A stretch of 64,000 nucleotides of DNA from an uncultured Aeromonadales bacterium (GTDB lineage: Bacteria; Pseudomonadota; Gammaproteobacteria; Enterobacterales; Succinivibrionaceae): contig CACZLZ010000014.1 in the NCBI GenBank assembly GCA_902782145.1, forward strand, positions 1 to 64,000. Reading direction: 5' to 3'. Positions 16,650-29,138 of the stretch are shown one piece after another. The translations under genes and the position numbers were made by a program. Below the pieces are notes generated by a model. That model did no database searches. It had not been told where the DNA came from and worked only from the letters and a program-made list of their open reading frames with translations. Positions within the stretch are counted from its first letter, which is position 1, and each line of letters opens with the position of its first letter.

Positions 16650-17165
16650 ATGAAGATCAAGAGGCTATTCCTGGCAGTCGCAGCACTGCTCACCACCACG
16701 GGCTGTGCCTGTGCCGCCGGCAATGACAGCGGGATCCGGGAAATGACCGTGGACGGCAGCGACTGGACCGTCTATGAGAACTTCACCATCGCCGACGAAG
16801 CTGGCTCCCGGAACGGCACCTTGAAGAGCCGCAGCCCCGCTTATCTGGGAAGTGTGGGGAAGAAAGCGATCTTCGCCTCCGCTGACTCCGCCGATCAGGA
16901 GGACAGCCGGATCCTCGCCTTTGTCAGGGACAGTTCCGACCGCAGTTTCTTCCTCCACCGGACCATCACCTTCAAGTGCAAGCAGAAGCATCCGGACTGC
17001 GCTCCGGAGGATCTGGACGCCACCGAGATGGCCCCGGGGATCTACTCTGTTAGTGCCGCCAGCCTTGACGAATGGAAGCAGATCTACGATCAGCTGCAGT
17101 CCGCGCCCCATGTGGCCCGGATTACTGTCAAAAAGGATTTTGGTGTCCGTGTGAGCACAAAATAA
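16650..17165 (+). CDS. Secreted or lipoprotein partner of the subtilase, unrecognised
   Basis: A protein of 171 residues. An N-terminal signal of Lys-rich start, hydrophobic core and LTTTGC suggests a lipobox with Cys19, although an ACA-A signal-peptidase I site is also possible. The mature part is beta-prone with one possible disulfide (FKCKQKHPDC). No family is recognised. GGAGG lies ten bases before ATG 16650. The stop codon is ten bases from the start of the subtilisin-like gene, so the two are one operon. In such pairs the small protein may be an inhibitor, chaperone or propeptide-like partner; that is context inference only. Confidence 0.7.
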   Translation: MKIKRLFLAVAALLTTTGCACAAGNDSGIREMTVDGSDWTVYENFTIADEAGSRNGTLKSRSPAYLGSVGKKAIFASADSADQEDSRILAFVRDSSDRSFFLHRTITFKCKQKHPDCAPEDLDATEMAPGIYSVSAASLDEWKQIYDQLQSAPHVARITVKKDFGVRVSTK

Positions 17166-17175
17166 GGAGACGATC

Positions 17176-19425
17176 ATGAAATTCAAGCCCAGCCCCCTGG
17201 CCATTGCCCTTATGACCGCCCTCCTTGCCCTGTATGGCTGCGGAGGCGGCGGACACAGCAGCAGCAGTTCCCCGGATCCAGTCAATCCAGTAGATCCGGT
17301 TGATCCCGTCGATCCTGTTGATCCCGTCGATCCGGTTGACCCTGTCGATCCAGTCGATCCAGTAGACCCTGTTGATCCTGAAGAGCCGGATGATCCCGGA
17401 CTTCCCGCCCCCTTGGCCAATGTGGAGCGCGACTACTCCGTTTGCAAGGGTGATGTCATCGGCGGCAAGAAGAAAGTTCGTGATACTGGCACCGATGAAC
17501 ACGCTATTATCAAGGATCTGTACTACGACCTGCCCGCAGGCACCGCGTCCTATGAGGACTTCAAGCCGGTCGGCATCAACAGTGAGGATATGGAGATCCT
17601 GGAAGTCCGCTACGGCACGATCTGCGACCTGGGAACGGGCTATTTCCGCTACTTCCCTCCCTTTGAACTCATTGACACCCAGGACAACGAATATCTGGAC
17701 ACCATGTGGTTCACCTACGGTGGCACTGAGTACAAATACGATATTGAACTCACCGACGAGGATCCCCTGTTCAAATACCAGTGGCACCTGCGCAATGTGG
17801 GTCAGACCGATCTTATGGACGGACTTAAGACCGACATCACCGCCGGCAGTGACATCAATGTCATCCCGGCCTGGCGTGCGGGGGTCACCGGCAAGGATAT
17901 AACTGTAGCCGTGATTGACAGCGAGGTGGACGCCAACCATGACGATCTGGACCACAACATCGATTTCGACCACAGCACCAACTGCGATCCAGGAAATCTA
18001 GGAGTCCTGGAAGAATGCGCTGATAAGCCGGATCCCTCGGACTTCAGTATTGGCGCCGGTCATGGCACTTCGGTTGCCGGGATCATTGCAGCCCGGGGCA
18101 TGAACAAACACGGCGGAAGAGGCATTGCCTTTAACTCCAAATTAATGGCACTGAGGCCCCTTAACTTCGACGAATTTCTGTTGAGCAACTACGTGATCAA
18201 ATATGCGGATCTGCTGAATGAAAGTTTCGGCTTTGATTATCCCTACATTGCCTACCAGCATGTAGATGAGTTTGACGCCCTGAATGCGAAAAACATTCCG
18301 GTGATCAAGGCCGCCGGCAATGAGTTCAATGATTACGGCAATGACGAAAGCGAAATGATCAGCACCAAGTGCCAGGAACTGGGCATCGGCTGCTTCTTCG
18401 CCCTGGGTCAGTACGAGAACGTATTCCCGGGCGGGATCAGCGTGGCGGCCCTGAATGCCAATGACACCCACTCCCTCTATTCCAACAGCAGCACCGGTCT
18501 CTGGATCTCGGCCTACGGCGGAGAGAACATGATGAATCTGACCACAGATCTCACAGGCTGTGAATACAACCTGGACAACAGAGCAGCGATCAAATTCAAT
18601 CTGGGCCAGGCTCCCTATGAGAAGCTGAACGGCAACTGCGACTACACCATCTCCATGAACGGCACCTCAGCGGCAACCCCTGAGATCTCAGGCGTGGTGG
18701 CGCTGATGAAGAGCGCCCGCAAAGATCTCACCGTGCCCCAGATCAAATATGCCCTGGCTAAGACTGCCGTCAAAAACAGCAGCATGGCCGATCCCGAGAT
18801 CAAAGCCGATATCAACGGCAGTAAACTCAGGATCCATCCTGGATGGCAGAACACCGACGGCGGGCTGAAGTTCAGTTCACTCTTCGGTTTTGGCAAGGTT
18901 GATGCTTCCCGGGCCGTGAGCCTGGTTCAGAAGTGTGCCGACTATCCCGACTGCGCCATGAGGGCAGAAGAACCGGAGCTGATTGCCACTTCCAAGACTT
19001 CATGCACCGAAAATGACATGGTCAATGGGCTGTACACCTACACCTGCACCCTGAGTGACTTTGTAGATGAAGATGGCAACGCCTACAAGGGCAAGTTCCA
19101 AATTGAGCACACCTACCTGGTCCTCAATAATTTCGACTACGCGGATGTCCAGGAACTTAGCAAAGATCCTACCCGGCTGACCCAGGCGCAGATTGAACTG
19201 ACCATGAACGGCAGCAAGGCAGTAAGCATCCCCAAGGAGTTTTACCAGAACACCTATGACAAGATGTTCAGTGCGGATTTATTAATTGCCAACAACATCT
19301 TCTACCTGGCTAAGGTCACCAGCCCCACCTTCAAGATGGTCATCAGATCAGCGGAGCAGATCAGAGCAGCCTCTCTGAAACCCCAGGTGAAGCTGTATGT
19401 CTACCCTCTCAGCAACAGCAACTGA
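17176..19425 (+). CDS. Subtilisin-like (S8) serine protease lipoprotein with Asp-Pro-Val repeat linker
   Basis: A protein of 749 residues. Its signal peptide ends in a lipobox with Cys22 (LALYGC), so it is likely anchored in a membrane by lipid. A linker of PVD triplets (~35-68) is encoded by 9-base repeats. The S8 catalytic triad is complete: Asp248 in VAVIDSEVD, His296 in GAGHGTSVAG, Ser498 in MNGTSAATPE. A ~130-residue beta-prone segment lies between linker and protease. A C-terminal domain (~590-749) with paired cysteines is unrecognised. AAGGAGACGATC precedes ATG 17176. The long linker suggests the protease domain stands off the surface. A stem-loop terminator follows the stop. Confidence 0.88.
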   Translation: MKFKPSPLAIALMTALLALYGCGGGGHSSSSSPDPVNPVDPVDPVDPVDPVDPVDPVDPVDPVDPVDPEEPDDPGLPAPLANVERDYSVCKGDVIGGKKKVRDTGTDEHAIIKDLYYDLPAGTASYEDFKPVGINSEDMEILEVRYGTICDLGTGYFRYFPPFELIDTQDNEYLDTMWFTYGGTEYKYDIELTDEDPLFKYQWHLRNVGQTDLMDGLKTDITAGSDINVIPAWRAGVTGKDITVAVIDSEVDANHDDLDHNIDFDHSTNCDPGNLGVLEECADKPDPSDFSIGAGHGTSVAGIIAARGMNKHGGRGIAFNSKLMALRPLNFDEFLLSNYVIKYADLLNESFGFDYPYIAYQHVDEFDALNAKNIPVIKAAGNEFNDYGNDESEMISTKCQELGIGCFFALGQYENVFPGGISVAALNANDTHSLYSNSSTGLWISAYGGENMMNLTTDLTGCEYNLDNRAAIKFNLGQAPYEKLNGNCDYTISMNGTSAATPEISGVVALMKSARKDLTVPQIKYALAKTAVKNSSMADPEIKADINGSKLRIHPGWQNTDGGLKFSSLFGFGKVDASRAVSLVQKCADYPDCAMRAEEPELIATSKTSCTENDMVNGLYTYTCTLSDFVDEDGNAYKGKFQIEHTYLVLNNFDYADVQELSKDPTRLTQAQIELTMNGSKAVSIPKEFYQNTYDKMFSADLLIANNIFYLAKVTSPTFKMVIRSAEQIRAASLKPQVKLYVYPLSNSN
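17283..17381 (+). repeat. 9-bp coding repeats for the (PVD)n linker
   Basis: About eleven tandem 9-base units of the form GTnGATCCn, encoding repeated Val-Asp-Pro. Synonymous third-base variation (GTC/GTT/GTA, CCA/CCG/CCC/CCT) shows the array is not a very recent expansion. Slippage here would change linker length without frameshift. Confidence 0.85.
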
Positions 19426-19449
19426 GACAGGTAAACCTTAAGCAAAGGG

Positions 19450-19475
19450 CGGCATCCGGAAACGGGTGCCGTTTT
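19450..19475 (+). terminator. Rho-independent terminator of the subtilase operon
   Basis: A 9-bp stem, CGGCATCCG / CGGGTGCCG (one G-U pair), with a GAAA loop is followed by TTTTGCATTTTG. It lies 25 bases after the stop codon. Confidence 0.85.
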
Positions 19476-19737
19476 GCATTTTGCTCTGGTGCTCTCTTTG
19501 CACATGCTCTGCGGTTGTTCAGGACAAACGGAGCAGATCCAGGAACAGACTGGAAAAGATCGGAAATTCAGTTCGGGGTAGGATCATTGGCCCTTCCTGA
19601 GGGGGCTGTGCACTGGGCGGCTTTGGAAGAAGGCAGTAGCCGGCCGGAGGTGAAAACGGCCAGATCCGGATCGGCACAAAGGCCCCAAAAGATATGTCAG
19701 ATATGTCCCTGTTCCTCTCTCCCAGGAAAGAAGCACC

Positions 19738-19765
19738 CGGGCATGTACCCGGGCGTGAGTCTGAT
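19738..19765 (-). terminator. Possible terminator of the DUF2846 gene
   Basis: An inverted repeat, GCCCGGGTACATGCCCGGGTGC on the minus strand, is followed by TTCTTTCC. It lies ~85 bases past the stop of the minus-strand lipoprotein gene. The U tract is broken, so confidence is moderate. The remaining bases between 19476 and 19847 hold no credible gene. Confidence 0.5.
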
Positions 19766-19847
19766 CCCGGCCGGCAGACGGGATCTGGCTGGCTATATAT
19801 ACACCAGCATAGAGGTTAATGCCGGAGGATCACCAGGCTTACGGTAT

Positions 19848-20390
19848 TCACCTGGCCATGGACGCGGCTTCAGCGCTGCTGCGGGGACCAGGAACGGATC
19901 CCTTGCCAGGGGCGTTCACAAAGGATTCCAGGTTCTTGCTGGGATCATCCTTGTTATCAGCCAGTTCATATTCCACGATATGCTTCTTGGCATAGCCTGG
20001 CTCCCTGACCTCAATGCCGGCTCCGGGAACCAGGACACCATAGCGGATGTACTGGTTCACAAAGTAATTCTGGCCTTCCACAAAATTGACTGTGACTTCA
20101 TTCTCGCCGAACTCGGACTCCGTCTGAACCACATGCTGACCGGGCTTAACCAGGCGGTAGAAGAAAAGACAGCGGGTGGTTTCGCCGATATACTGGCCAT
20201 CAACATACAGATTCTTGTGCAGACCTGCACCCCAGAGGTTGCAAGTGCGGTAAAGATAGAGACCTGACCAGCCGGCAGGAGGCGGATTGAACTCCTTGGC
20301 ATAGTCTTCAGCAGACTTGTCATTAACCGCAAGACTGGAACAGCCGGAAACTGCGGCAGCCAGAAACAGTAAAACATATGAAAGTTTCAT
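19848..20390 (-). CDS. DUF2846-like lipoprotein
   Basis: A protein of 180 residues. A signal peptide with a clear lipobox (AAAVSGCSS) gives a lipid-anchored protein. The body GLYLYRTCNLWGAG...VYVDGQYIGET-type segment, followed by LVKPGQHVVQTESEFGEN, is the DUF2846 pattern, a small beta-sandwich of unknown role found in proteobacterial envelopes. The ATG at 20390 has AAGGAG directly upstream; the frame extends 35 codons further without a ribosome site. The Thr/Cys-rich surface loops are unremarkable. It stands alone next to an AT-rich acquired gene. Confidence 0.75.
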   Translation of the reverse strand: MKLSYVLLFLAAAVSGCSSLAVNDKSAEDYAKEFNPPPAGWSGLYLYRTCNLWGAGLHKNLYVDGQYIGETTRCLFFYRLVKPGQHVVQTESEFGENEVTVNFVEGQNYFVNQYIRYGVLVPGAGIEVREPGYAKKHIVEYELADNKDDPSKNLESFVNAPGKGSVPGPRSSAEAASMAR

Positions 20391-20442
20391 ATGGCTCCTT
20401 AAAAAAACAACAAAATTAAAAAAAACGCAAAGGTTTAGACGA

Positions 20443-20470
20443 TTAATATTTTTAGCGGTTCTGAAACAAA
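20443..20470 (-). promoter_or_regulatory. Candidate sigma70 promoter of the DUF2846 lipoprotein
   Basis: On the minus strand, TTTGTT and TATTAA are separated by 16 bases, within a strongly AT-rich leader before the AAGGAG/ATG. The match is partial, so this is a candidate only. Confidence 0.35.
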
Positions 20471-20487
20471 GTAATTTGGAATCGCTT

Positions 20488-21939
20488 CTAACCATCTACC
20501 TTACATATCTTGAGAATAAAGGTCTCCAGATCACATTCGAGTTTCATCTCCTGCTCAACATATTTATAAAGATCTTGTCTTTTTAAAGCTTTGATAATAG
20601 CGATAGAAAACAATCTGCAATCATCAGACTCCATGCATTCGGTATCGATTTTATTGCCATCGTGAATATAATATTCTCCAAAGCCAATCCAAGGGCAACC
20701 CCATTGGATATTTATCTCATGGTCTCCAACATAGCCAAAAGAGTCAATGCAAAGTTCATCATAACGATCAATATCTCGTTTATAATTTTTGGACAATTCC
20801 CATTCCATACTTTCAGCAAGCCCGTGAGGGACTGTTTTTGGTGAAACAGGTAAATAAAGACAATCGGCGCCGGTCTGCTCGAAAGATTCGGCATCATCAA
20901 ACACGCCTTTGGGATTGCTAATCTTTGAGATATCCCATGAACCCAGAGTCTGATTGAACGACTTGGCAAATTTAAACATATGATCTATTTTAGTGGCACT
21001 GGATGTATTCCAACATCCAATGGGCTGATTAAAAGATTCAGCACCGTAGAACATCTGACTGAAATCTTCAACTTTCGCCGTATTCCATCTGTCCAAAGGC
21101 TGGTTAAAAGAGAGTGCACCTTTAAACATACAGCTCATATCTTTTACTTTACAGGTATCCCAGGTGTTGATCATTTGATTAAACTTATTAGCGCAGTGAA
21201 ACATACTGCGCATATAAACAGCATTTGAGGTGTTCCAATTCCCGATGGGTTGATTAAATATGCTGGCACAGCGAAATATGCCACTCATATTGGTAACATT
21301 TGAAGTATCCCAATCATCAATCGGCTGATTAAATGCACTGGCCTCATCGAACATGCAACTCATATCGGTAACATTTGAAGTATCCCAGTCCCCGATAGGC
21401 TGATTAAATGCACTGGCCTTATAGAACATGCAACTCATATCGGTAACATTTGAAGTATCCCAGTCGTCGATGGGCTGATTAAATGCACTGGCCTCATAGA
21501 ACATGTAACTCATATCGGTAACATTTGAAGTATCCCAGTCGCCGATGGGCTGATTAAATGCACTGGTAACATTTGAAGTATCCCAGTCGCCGATGGGCTG
21601 ATTAAAATTTGTAGCTCCCATAAACATGCCGCTCATATTGGTTATACCTGAAGTATTCTTAATATTTACATATTCAAGATCACATAACCCGCTAAAGGCT
21701 TCTTTTAGGGAATGAACTTCTGGAGTGAGAATTATTGGAAATTCGATTCTCCTTAAGCGTGATGAGTATTTGAATTTTTTAAAAGGATTAGTGTTTTCAT
21801 CAGCAGTAAACTCATAATTAATTGTCAGTGAATCAAGATCATTATTCACGATCTTTCTGAGTAAATCACTAGTAATATCGACAGGGGAGTTCAGAATTGG
21901 ATTTCTGCCTGTTTCAGAATTATTGCAGTTGTGTTTCAT
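20488..21939 (-). CDS. BspA-like DUF285 repeat protein, AT-rich
   Basis: A protein of 483 residues from ATG 21939. The frame opens 22 codons earlier at a TTG, and neither start has a clear ribosome site. The centre holds nine 25-residue DUF285 repeats (consensus DMSxMFxxAxxFNQPIxDWDTSNVT) plus one 16-residue short repeat lacking the DMSxMF part. DUF285 proteins form leucine-rich-repeat-like solenoids known from BspA-type surface proteins of bacteria and protists. No signal peptide is visible, which is odd for a surface protein. A ~50-residue C-terminal module (CRLFSIAIIKALKRQDLYK...) follows. Base composition is much more AT-rich than the flanks, suggesting transfer. The same C-terminal module recurs in the fragment upstream. 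Confidence 0.8.
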   Translation of the reverse strand: MKHNCNNSETGRNPILNSPVDITSDLLRKIVNNDLDSLTINYEFTADENTNPFKKFKYSSRLRRIEFPIILTPEVHSLKEAFSGLCDLEYVNIKNTSGITNMSGMFMGATNFNQPIGDWDTSNVTSAFNQPIGDWDTSNVTDMSYMFYEASAFNQPIDDWDTSNVTDMSCMFYKASAFNQPIGDWDTSNVTDMSCMFDEASAFNQPIDDWDTSNVTNMSGIFRCASIFNQPIGNWNTSNAVYMRSMFHCANKFNQMINTWDTCKVKDMSCMFKGALSFNQPLDRWNTAKVEDFSQMFYGAESFNQPIGCWNTSSATKIDHMFKFAKSFNQTLGSWDISKISNPKGVFDDAESFEQTGADCLYLPVSPKTVPHGLAESMEWELSKNYKRDIDRYDELCIDSFGYVGDHEINIQWGCPWIGFGEYYIHDGNKIDTECMESDDCRLFSIAIIKALKRQDLYKYVEQEMKLECDLETFILKICKVDG

Positions 21940-22007
21940 AATATTTAAAGGAATAAATTTGAATTCAAAATTTGGGGATTGCGATATGTTGTATCCCGAA
22001 AACAAAA

Positions 22008-22210
22008 TCAGGTTAAAAAATAATCCCGGGGTTCAACCCGGCATTTCTGCAGAATACAAGTATCCAGATCACAGTCAAGTTTCATCATTCTTTCGGCTAG
22101 TTTGTAAAGATCCTGTCTCTTTAACGCTTTGATGAGCCCGATGGAAAACGTCCTGCAATTCTGAGACTCACAACTACCGGAATAAATAGCGTTTTTACCA
22201 TCAACCAAAA
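22008..22210 (-). pseudogene. Fragment carrying the DUF285-protein C-terminal module
   Basis: About 67 codons read LLVDGKNAIYSGSC, then CRTFSIGLIKALKRQDLYK and a CDLDTCILQKC end. This is clearly paralogous to the last ~60 residues of the adjacent 483-residue DUF285 protein. No start or repeats remain. The frame runs back into the ATPase fragment DNA, so this is the 3' remnant of a second such gene, joined to another remnant by deletion. Confidence 0.7.
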
Positions 22211-22488
22211 GTTCGGTAGCAGTAGGAACTTTTGCCCGGAGTTGCGTGGGTCGCAATATATTTGCCGGCAAAAAGTTTCTTACTCTGCGGCTCAAGCGCT
22301 GCATCATAATAATAAAGTAGAAATTCCGTCAACATGGTTTTGCCAAACCGACGGGGCCGGAGAAAAAGGGATATGCAGGACTTGCTTTGCTCGAAGATCT
22401 CAAGGTAACTGGTCTTATCCACAAAGGCAAGATCCCTGGCAACAATCAGGGACAGATTTGAGACTGCGTCCGGAATGATCTTGGGCAC
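22201..22488 (-). pseudogene. N-terminal fragment of AAA-ATPase/PD-(D/E)XK family protein
   Basis: A protein of 95 residues with a GTG start. It has FVDKTSYLEI and the RPRRFGKTML P-loop-like motif that open the AAA-ATPase/DUF1703 family, then LFAGKYIATHATPGK, and breaks off at a stop. The remaining ~480 residues (Walker B region and PD-(D/E)XK nuclease) are absent. The fragment is fused by deletion to a DUF285-type 3' end. The best intact relative in the window is the 594-residue protein near 50-51.7 kb, which shares TPGRNSLYILRF where this one has TPGKSSYC. Confidence 0.75.
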
Positions 22489-23191
22489 AATTTCACCTGC
22501 AACCTACATTTATGTTGATTCACTGTCGGGCTCCCGGATTTGCCGGGAGGACACACGCTGGCTGACGCCGCCATGCTGTCCTGCCTTAGTATGTTCTTTA
22601 ATCCCGTCCTAATCGGTTCTGCTCTGCACCGACCTAACTTCCATTTCTTCTCCGCGGGTATTCGCCGAAAAAAAAAGAAATCATAAGGAATCAGACTCAT
22701 GATAAATCCATCATGACCTGAGCAGCTCAGGGGCAGGAAAATTTCCAAAGGAACCATACTTCGGATCCAGCAGGATCAGGATCGGGATCAGGATCATGAA
22801 CTGCTACTGAAGAGCAGGCCGGTCACGCAGATCCCGACTGTATTTCATGCACAGCTCAACCCTACTGAACTCCCCACAAAGAGCCTGGATCCGGCTTAGG
22901 ACTCATTTGATACTATCACAGATCCCTGCGCTTTGGCGTCCAGCATTGGGGATCCCACTCACAAGCCTAGGAACTGATCCCCGGGTTCCTACTCCTCGGG
23001 AGTTACTTACTCACCGGCCGTCAGCATGTCAGCGGCAGTTATCCCCCAGAATGACAAAGCGGCAGCAGATCCAGTACGATCTGCCGCCGCTGCTTTGGCA
23101 TTTTCTCCGGAGCCGGAACCTCAGGTTCAGGCCGTCATCCGGAAAGACGCCCATGCCAGGGCATAAGGATCATCCGGTTCACCGGATCATC
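22489..23191. other. Gene-free region downstream of the symporter
   Basis: About 700 bases with no supported gene on either strand. An ORF entering from 22847 runs antisense to the symporter and has no family resemblance. One strong hairpin is listed separately. Confidence 0.55.
23056..23096 (-). terminator. Terminator-like hairpin after the AGCS symporter
   Basis: On the minus strand, GCAGCGGCGGCAGATC pairs with GATCTGCTGCCGC across a short loop, with a small bulge, and is followed by TTTGTCATT. It is about 95 bases beyond the symporter stop. It could work in both directions because the other side also has TTT. Confidence 0.6.
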
Positions 23192-24634
23192 TCACTGCCC
23201 TTCTGCACTGCTCTTCATTGCCTGCCGGCGCTGAAGGAGATATTTCCGGGTCTCCTCCACCACATCCTTCCGGAGCAGGAACAGAGCCACCAGGTTGGGC
23301 AACGCCATAAGTCCGTTGGCAATATCCGCAATGATCCACACCGAGTTCACCGCCGCCTTCTGGGAGGTGTTGGTCATGTCAATGTAGGCCACAATGAGGA
23401 TATAGGAAGCCACGATCAGGATGTAGATCAGCCGGAAAGCCATGATCCTCCGGGAACCGAACAGATAGATCACACAGCGCTCAGTGTAGAAGTTCCAGCC
23501 CAGGATGGTGGTGAAGGCAAAGAGCATGAGGCTGATGTTCACCGCATAACTGCCCAGTGGTGATCCCATGGAGGAGGAGAAAGCCAGGGATGTCATGGCA
23601 ACACCGGTCTCAGAGGATGACCAGGCACCGGTGACGATCAGGGCAATGCCCGTGAGCATACAGATGATCATGGTGTCCAGGAAGGTTCCGGTCATGTTGA
23701 TGAGACCCTGCTCCACCGGGGAATTGGTCTTGGCGGAGGCGGCTGCCAGGGGCGCCGATCCCAGGCCGGCCTCATTGGAGAAGATCCCCCGGGAGATACC
23801 CTTCTGAATGGCCATAAGCACCGTGGCTCCGGCAAAGCCTCCAATGGCCGGCTCCGGAGCAAAGGCAGCATGGACGATCATCATCAGGGCATCGGGAACG
23901 CGACCGATATTCAGGAAGATCACCGCAAGGCAGCAGCCGATGTACACCAGGGCCATGACCGGGACAATTTTCTTGGCCGCCCCGGCTATGAACTTGAGTC
24001 CCCCCAGGGTGATGGCTCCCACCAGGATGGTGATGACGACAGCTGTCAGCATGCGGTTGCATCCCAGGGCGGCACCGGCCTCCACCACCGAGTTGATCTG
24101 GGTGTAGGTGCCAATGCCCAGGCATCCGGCCATGATCCCGAACACCGCAAACATCACTGCCAGGAACGAAGAGGTTTTGGGGAAGCGGGGGCCGATGCCG
24201 TTTTTGATGTAGTACATGGGGCCGCCCACATAGTGCCCCCTGGAGTCAAGCTCACGGTAGCGCACTGCCAGCAGACACTCAGCGTACTTGGTAGCCATAC
24301 CAAAGAAGGCGGCCAGAAACATCCAGAAAAGCGCGCCGGGACCGCCAATACCCACTGCCGTGGCCACACCCACGATGTTGCCGGTGCCGATGGTGGCGGC
24401 AAGGGCTGTGCACAGGGCAGCAAAACTGGTGACATCACCCTGCTTGCCGGGCTGATCCCGGTGGGGAGTGAACACCAGGCGCACCGCCGTGCCCAGCCGG
24501 GACAGCTGCAGGAAGCGCAGGGAAAAAGTCAGGGCCAGACCAACACCCAGGATGAGCACCAGCATGGGAACGCCCCACACCCACCCGTCCACGGTGTCAA
24601 GATAACCCTCCAAAATCTGTAACGTATCCTTCAT
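23192..24634 (-). CDS. AGCS-family amino acid:sodium symporter
   Basis: An inner-membrane protein of 480 residues that imports alanine or glycine with sodium. The family hallmarks are present: GTGNIVGVATAVGIGGPGALFW near residues 75-95, KYAECLLAVRYRE, then GGPMYYIKNG, and SNEAGLGSAP in the middle. About ten to eleven hydrophobic segments span the protein, with a basic cytoplasmic tail. Length and order fit AlsT/DagA-type carriers. AAGGATC precedes the ATG at 24634. It is downstream of carB on the same strand, but a strong terminator lies between, so it is probably its own unit. Substrate (Ala versus Gly or Gln) cannot be decided from sequence. Confidence 0.93.
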   Translation of the reverse strand: MKDTLQILEGYLDTVDGWVWGVPMLVLILGVGLALTFSLRFLQLSRLGTAVRLVFTPHRDQPGKQGDVTSFAALCTALAATIGTGNIVGVATAVGIGGPGALFWMFLAAFFGMATKYAECLLAVRYRELDSRGHYVGGPMYYIKNGIGPRFPKTSSFLAVMFAVFGIMAGCLGIGTYTQINSVVEAGAALGCNRMLTAVVITILVGAITLGGLKFIAGAAKKIVPVMALVYIGCCLAVIFLNIGRVPDALMMIVHAAFAPEPAIGGFAGATVLMAIQKGISRGIFSNEAGLGSAPLAAASAKTNSPVEQGLINMTGTFLDTMIICMLTGIALIVTGAWSSSETGVAMTSLAFSSSMGSPLGSYAVNISLMLFAFTTILGWNFYTERCVIYLFGSRRIMAFRLIYILIVASYILIVAYIDMTNTSQKAAVNSVWIIADIANGLMALPNLVALFLLRKDVVEETRKYLLQRRQAMKSSAEGQ

Positions 24635-24725
24635 GATCCTTCAGATTAACGAATAATCCTCCTCAAGGGGCTTGGATAAGCCGGTTGAACAAAAAAGCAT
24701 GCAGATCACGGATCCGCATAACAGC

Positions 24726-24754
24726 AAAAAGCCGGGAGCTTCAGCCCCCGGCCC
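24726..24754 (-). terminator. Rho-independent terminator of carAB
   Basis: On the minus strand, GCCGGG and CCCGGC flank a GGCTGAAGCT loop, with TTTTTGCTG after the stem. It begins 18 bases after the carB stop. Confidence 0.85.
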
Positions 24755-24771
24755 TGAAAAAAAGCGGCCTG

Positions 24772-27995
<3,224 letters not shown>

Positions 27996-27996
<1 letters not shown>

Positions 27997-29138
27997 CAGA
28001 GGGCCCCACCACGGTATTGTTTCATCAGTTCCACAAAGTGCTCAAAAAGCGGCTCCGCATCATGGGGGCCGGGACTGGCCTCAGGATGTCCCTGGAAGCC
28101 GAAGGCCGGCACATCGGTGCGCTCAATGCCCTGGACCGTCCCGTCAAAGAGGGAGCGGTGGGTGACCGTCAGGTTCTCCGGCAGGGAGGAGTCGTCCACG
28201 GCAAAACCGTGATTCTGGCTGGTGATCATCACCCTGCCCGTCTTGAGATCCCGCACGGGATGGTTGGCGCCATGATGGCCGTGACCCATCTTCATGGTCT
28301 TGGCACCGGAAGCCAGGGCCAGAAGCTGGTGTCCCAGGCAGATCCCGAACACCGGGATCCGCTTTTCATTGAAGATCCGGATGCTGCGGATGGCATAGTC
28401 GCAGGGAGCCGGATCCCCGGGTCCGTTGGACAGGAACACCCCGTCGGGATCCATCCGCAGAACCTCCTCGGCAGGAGTCTGGGCGGGAACCACCGTGACG
28501 GCACAGCCGCAGGAGGTCAGGATCCTAAGGATGTTGTGCTTGATGCCAAAATCATAGGCCACCACATGGAAGGGACATTCCGGGCTTCTGGCGGCGAAAC
28601 CGGATCCCAGAGCCCACTTGCCCATCTTCCACTCATAGGGGGCGGAGGTGGTGACCTCCCGGGCCAGATCCATGCCCTTCAGCCCCGGGAACTCCCGGGC
28701 CATCTGGAAGGCTGCGTCCGTGTCCAGGCTGTCCCCGGCGGCGATGCAGCCGGACAGGGAGCCCTTGGTGCGGAGGATCCGGGTGAGTTTCCTGGTGTCA
28801 ATGTCGGCAATACCGACGATGCCGTTGCGCTTCAGGTAGTCAGAGAGGGACTCGGCGGAGCGGAAGTTTGAGGTCAGGGGGGAGAGATTCCGGATCACCA
28901 GGCCCTGGACATGAATGCGGTTGGACTCTTCGTCCTCAGGGTTGATGCCGTAGTTTCCAATGTGGGGATAGGTAAGGGTGACAATCTGCCTGGTGTAGGA
29001 AGGATCCGTGAGGATCTCCTGGTAGCCGGTCATGGCGGTGTTAAACACCACCTCACCGGAGCAGCAGCCGTCGGCACCTATTGAGACTCCCCTGAACACT
29101 GTGCCGTCCTCCAGCACAAGCAATGCAGAATGAGACAA
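27996..29138 (-). CDS. carA: Carbamoyl-phosphate synthase small subunit
   Basis: A protein of 380 residues, the glutaminase subunit that feeds ammonia to CarB. The N-terminal domain [14 protein letters not shown]...[13 protein letters not shown] is followed by a class I glutamine amidotransferase with the nucleophile in [11 protein letters not shown] and the His/Glu pair near GHHGANHPV and GHPEASPGP. The start is TTG 29138: GGAGG is six bases upstream and homology begins there, whereas the frame's earlier ATG at 29192 adds a non-conserved tail. A TTG start is also known for E. coli carA. dapB, which precedes carA in E. coli, is missing here. Confidence 0.97.

Noticed and set aside
19515-20267. 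250-codon + strand ORF
   Set aside because: It is antisense to the DUF2846 lipoprotein, which has a signal peptide and ribosome site.
21290-21640. Regular 75-bp repeats that look CRISPR-like
   Set aside because: The period is an in-frame 25-residue DUF285 protein repeat with no unique spacers.
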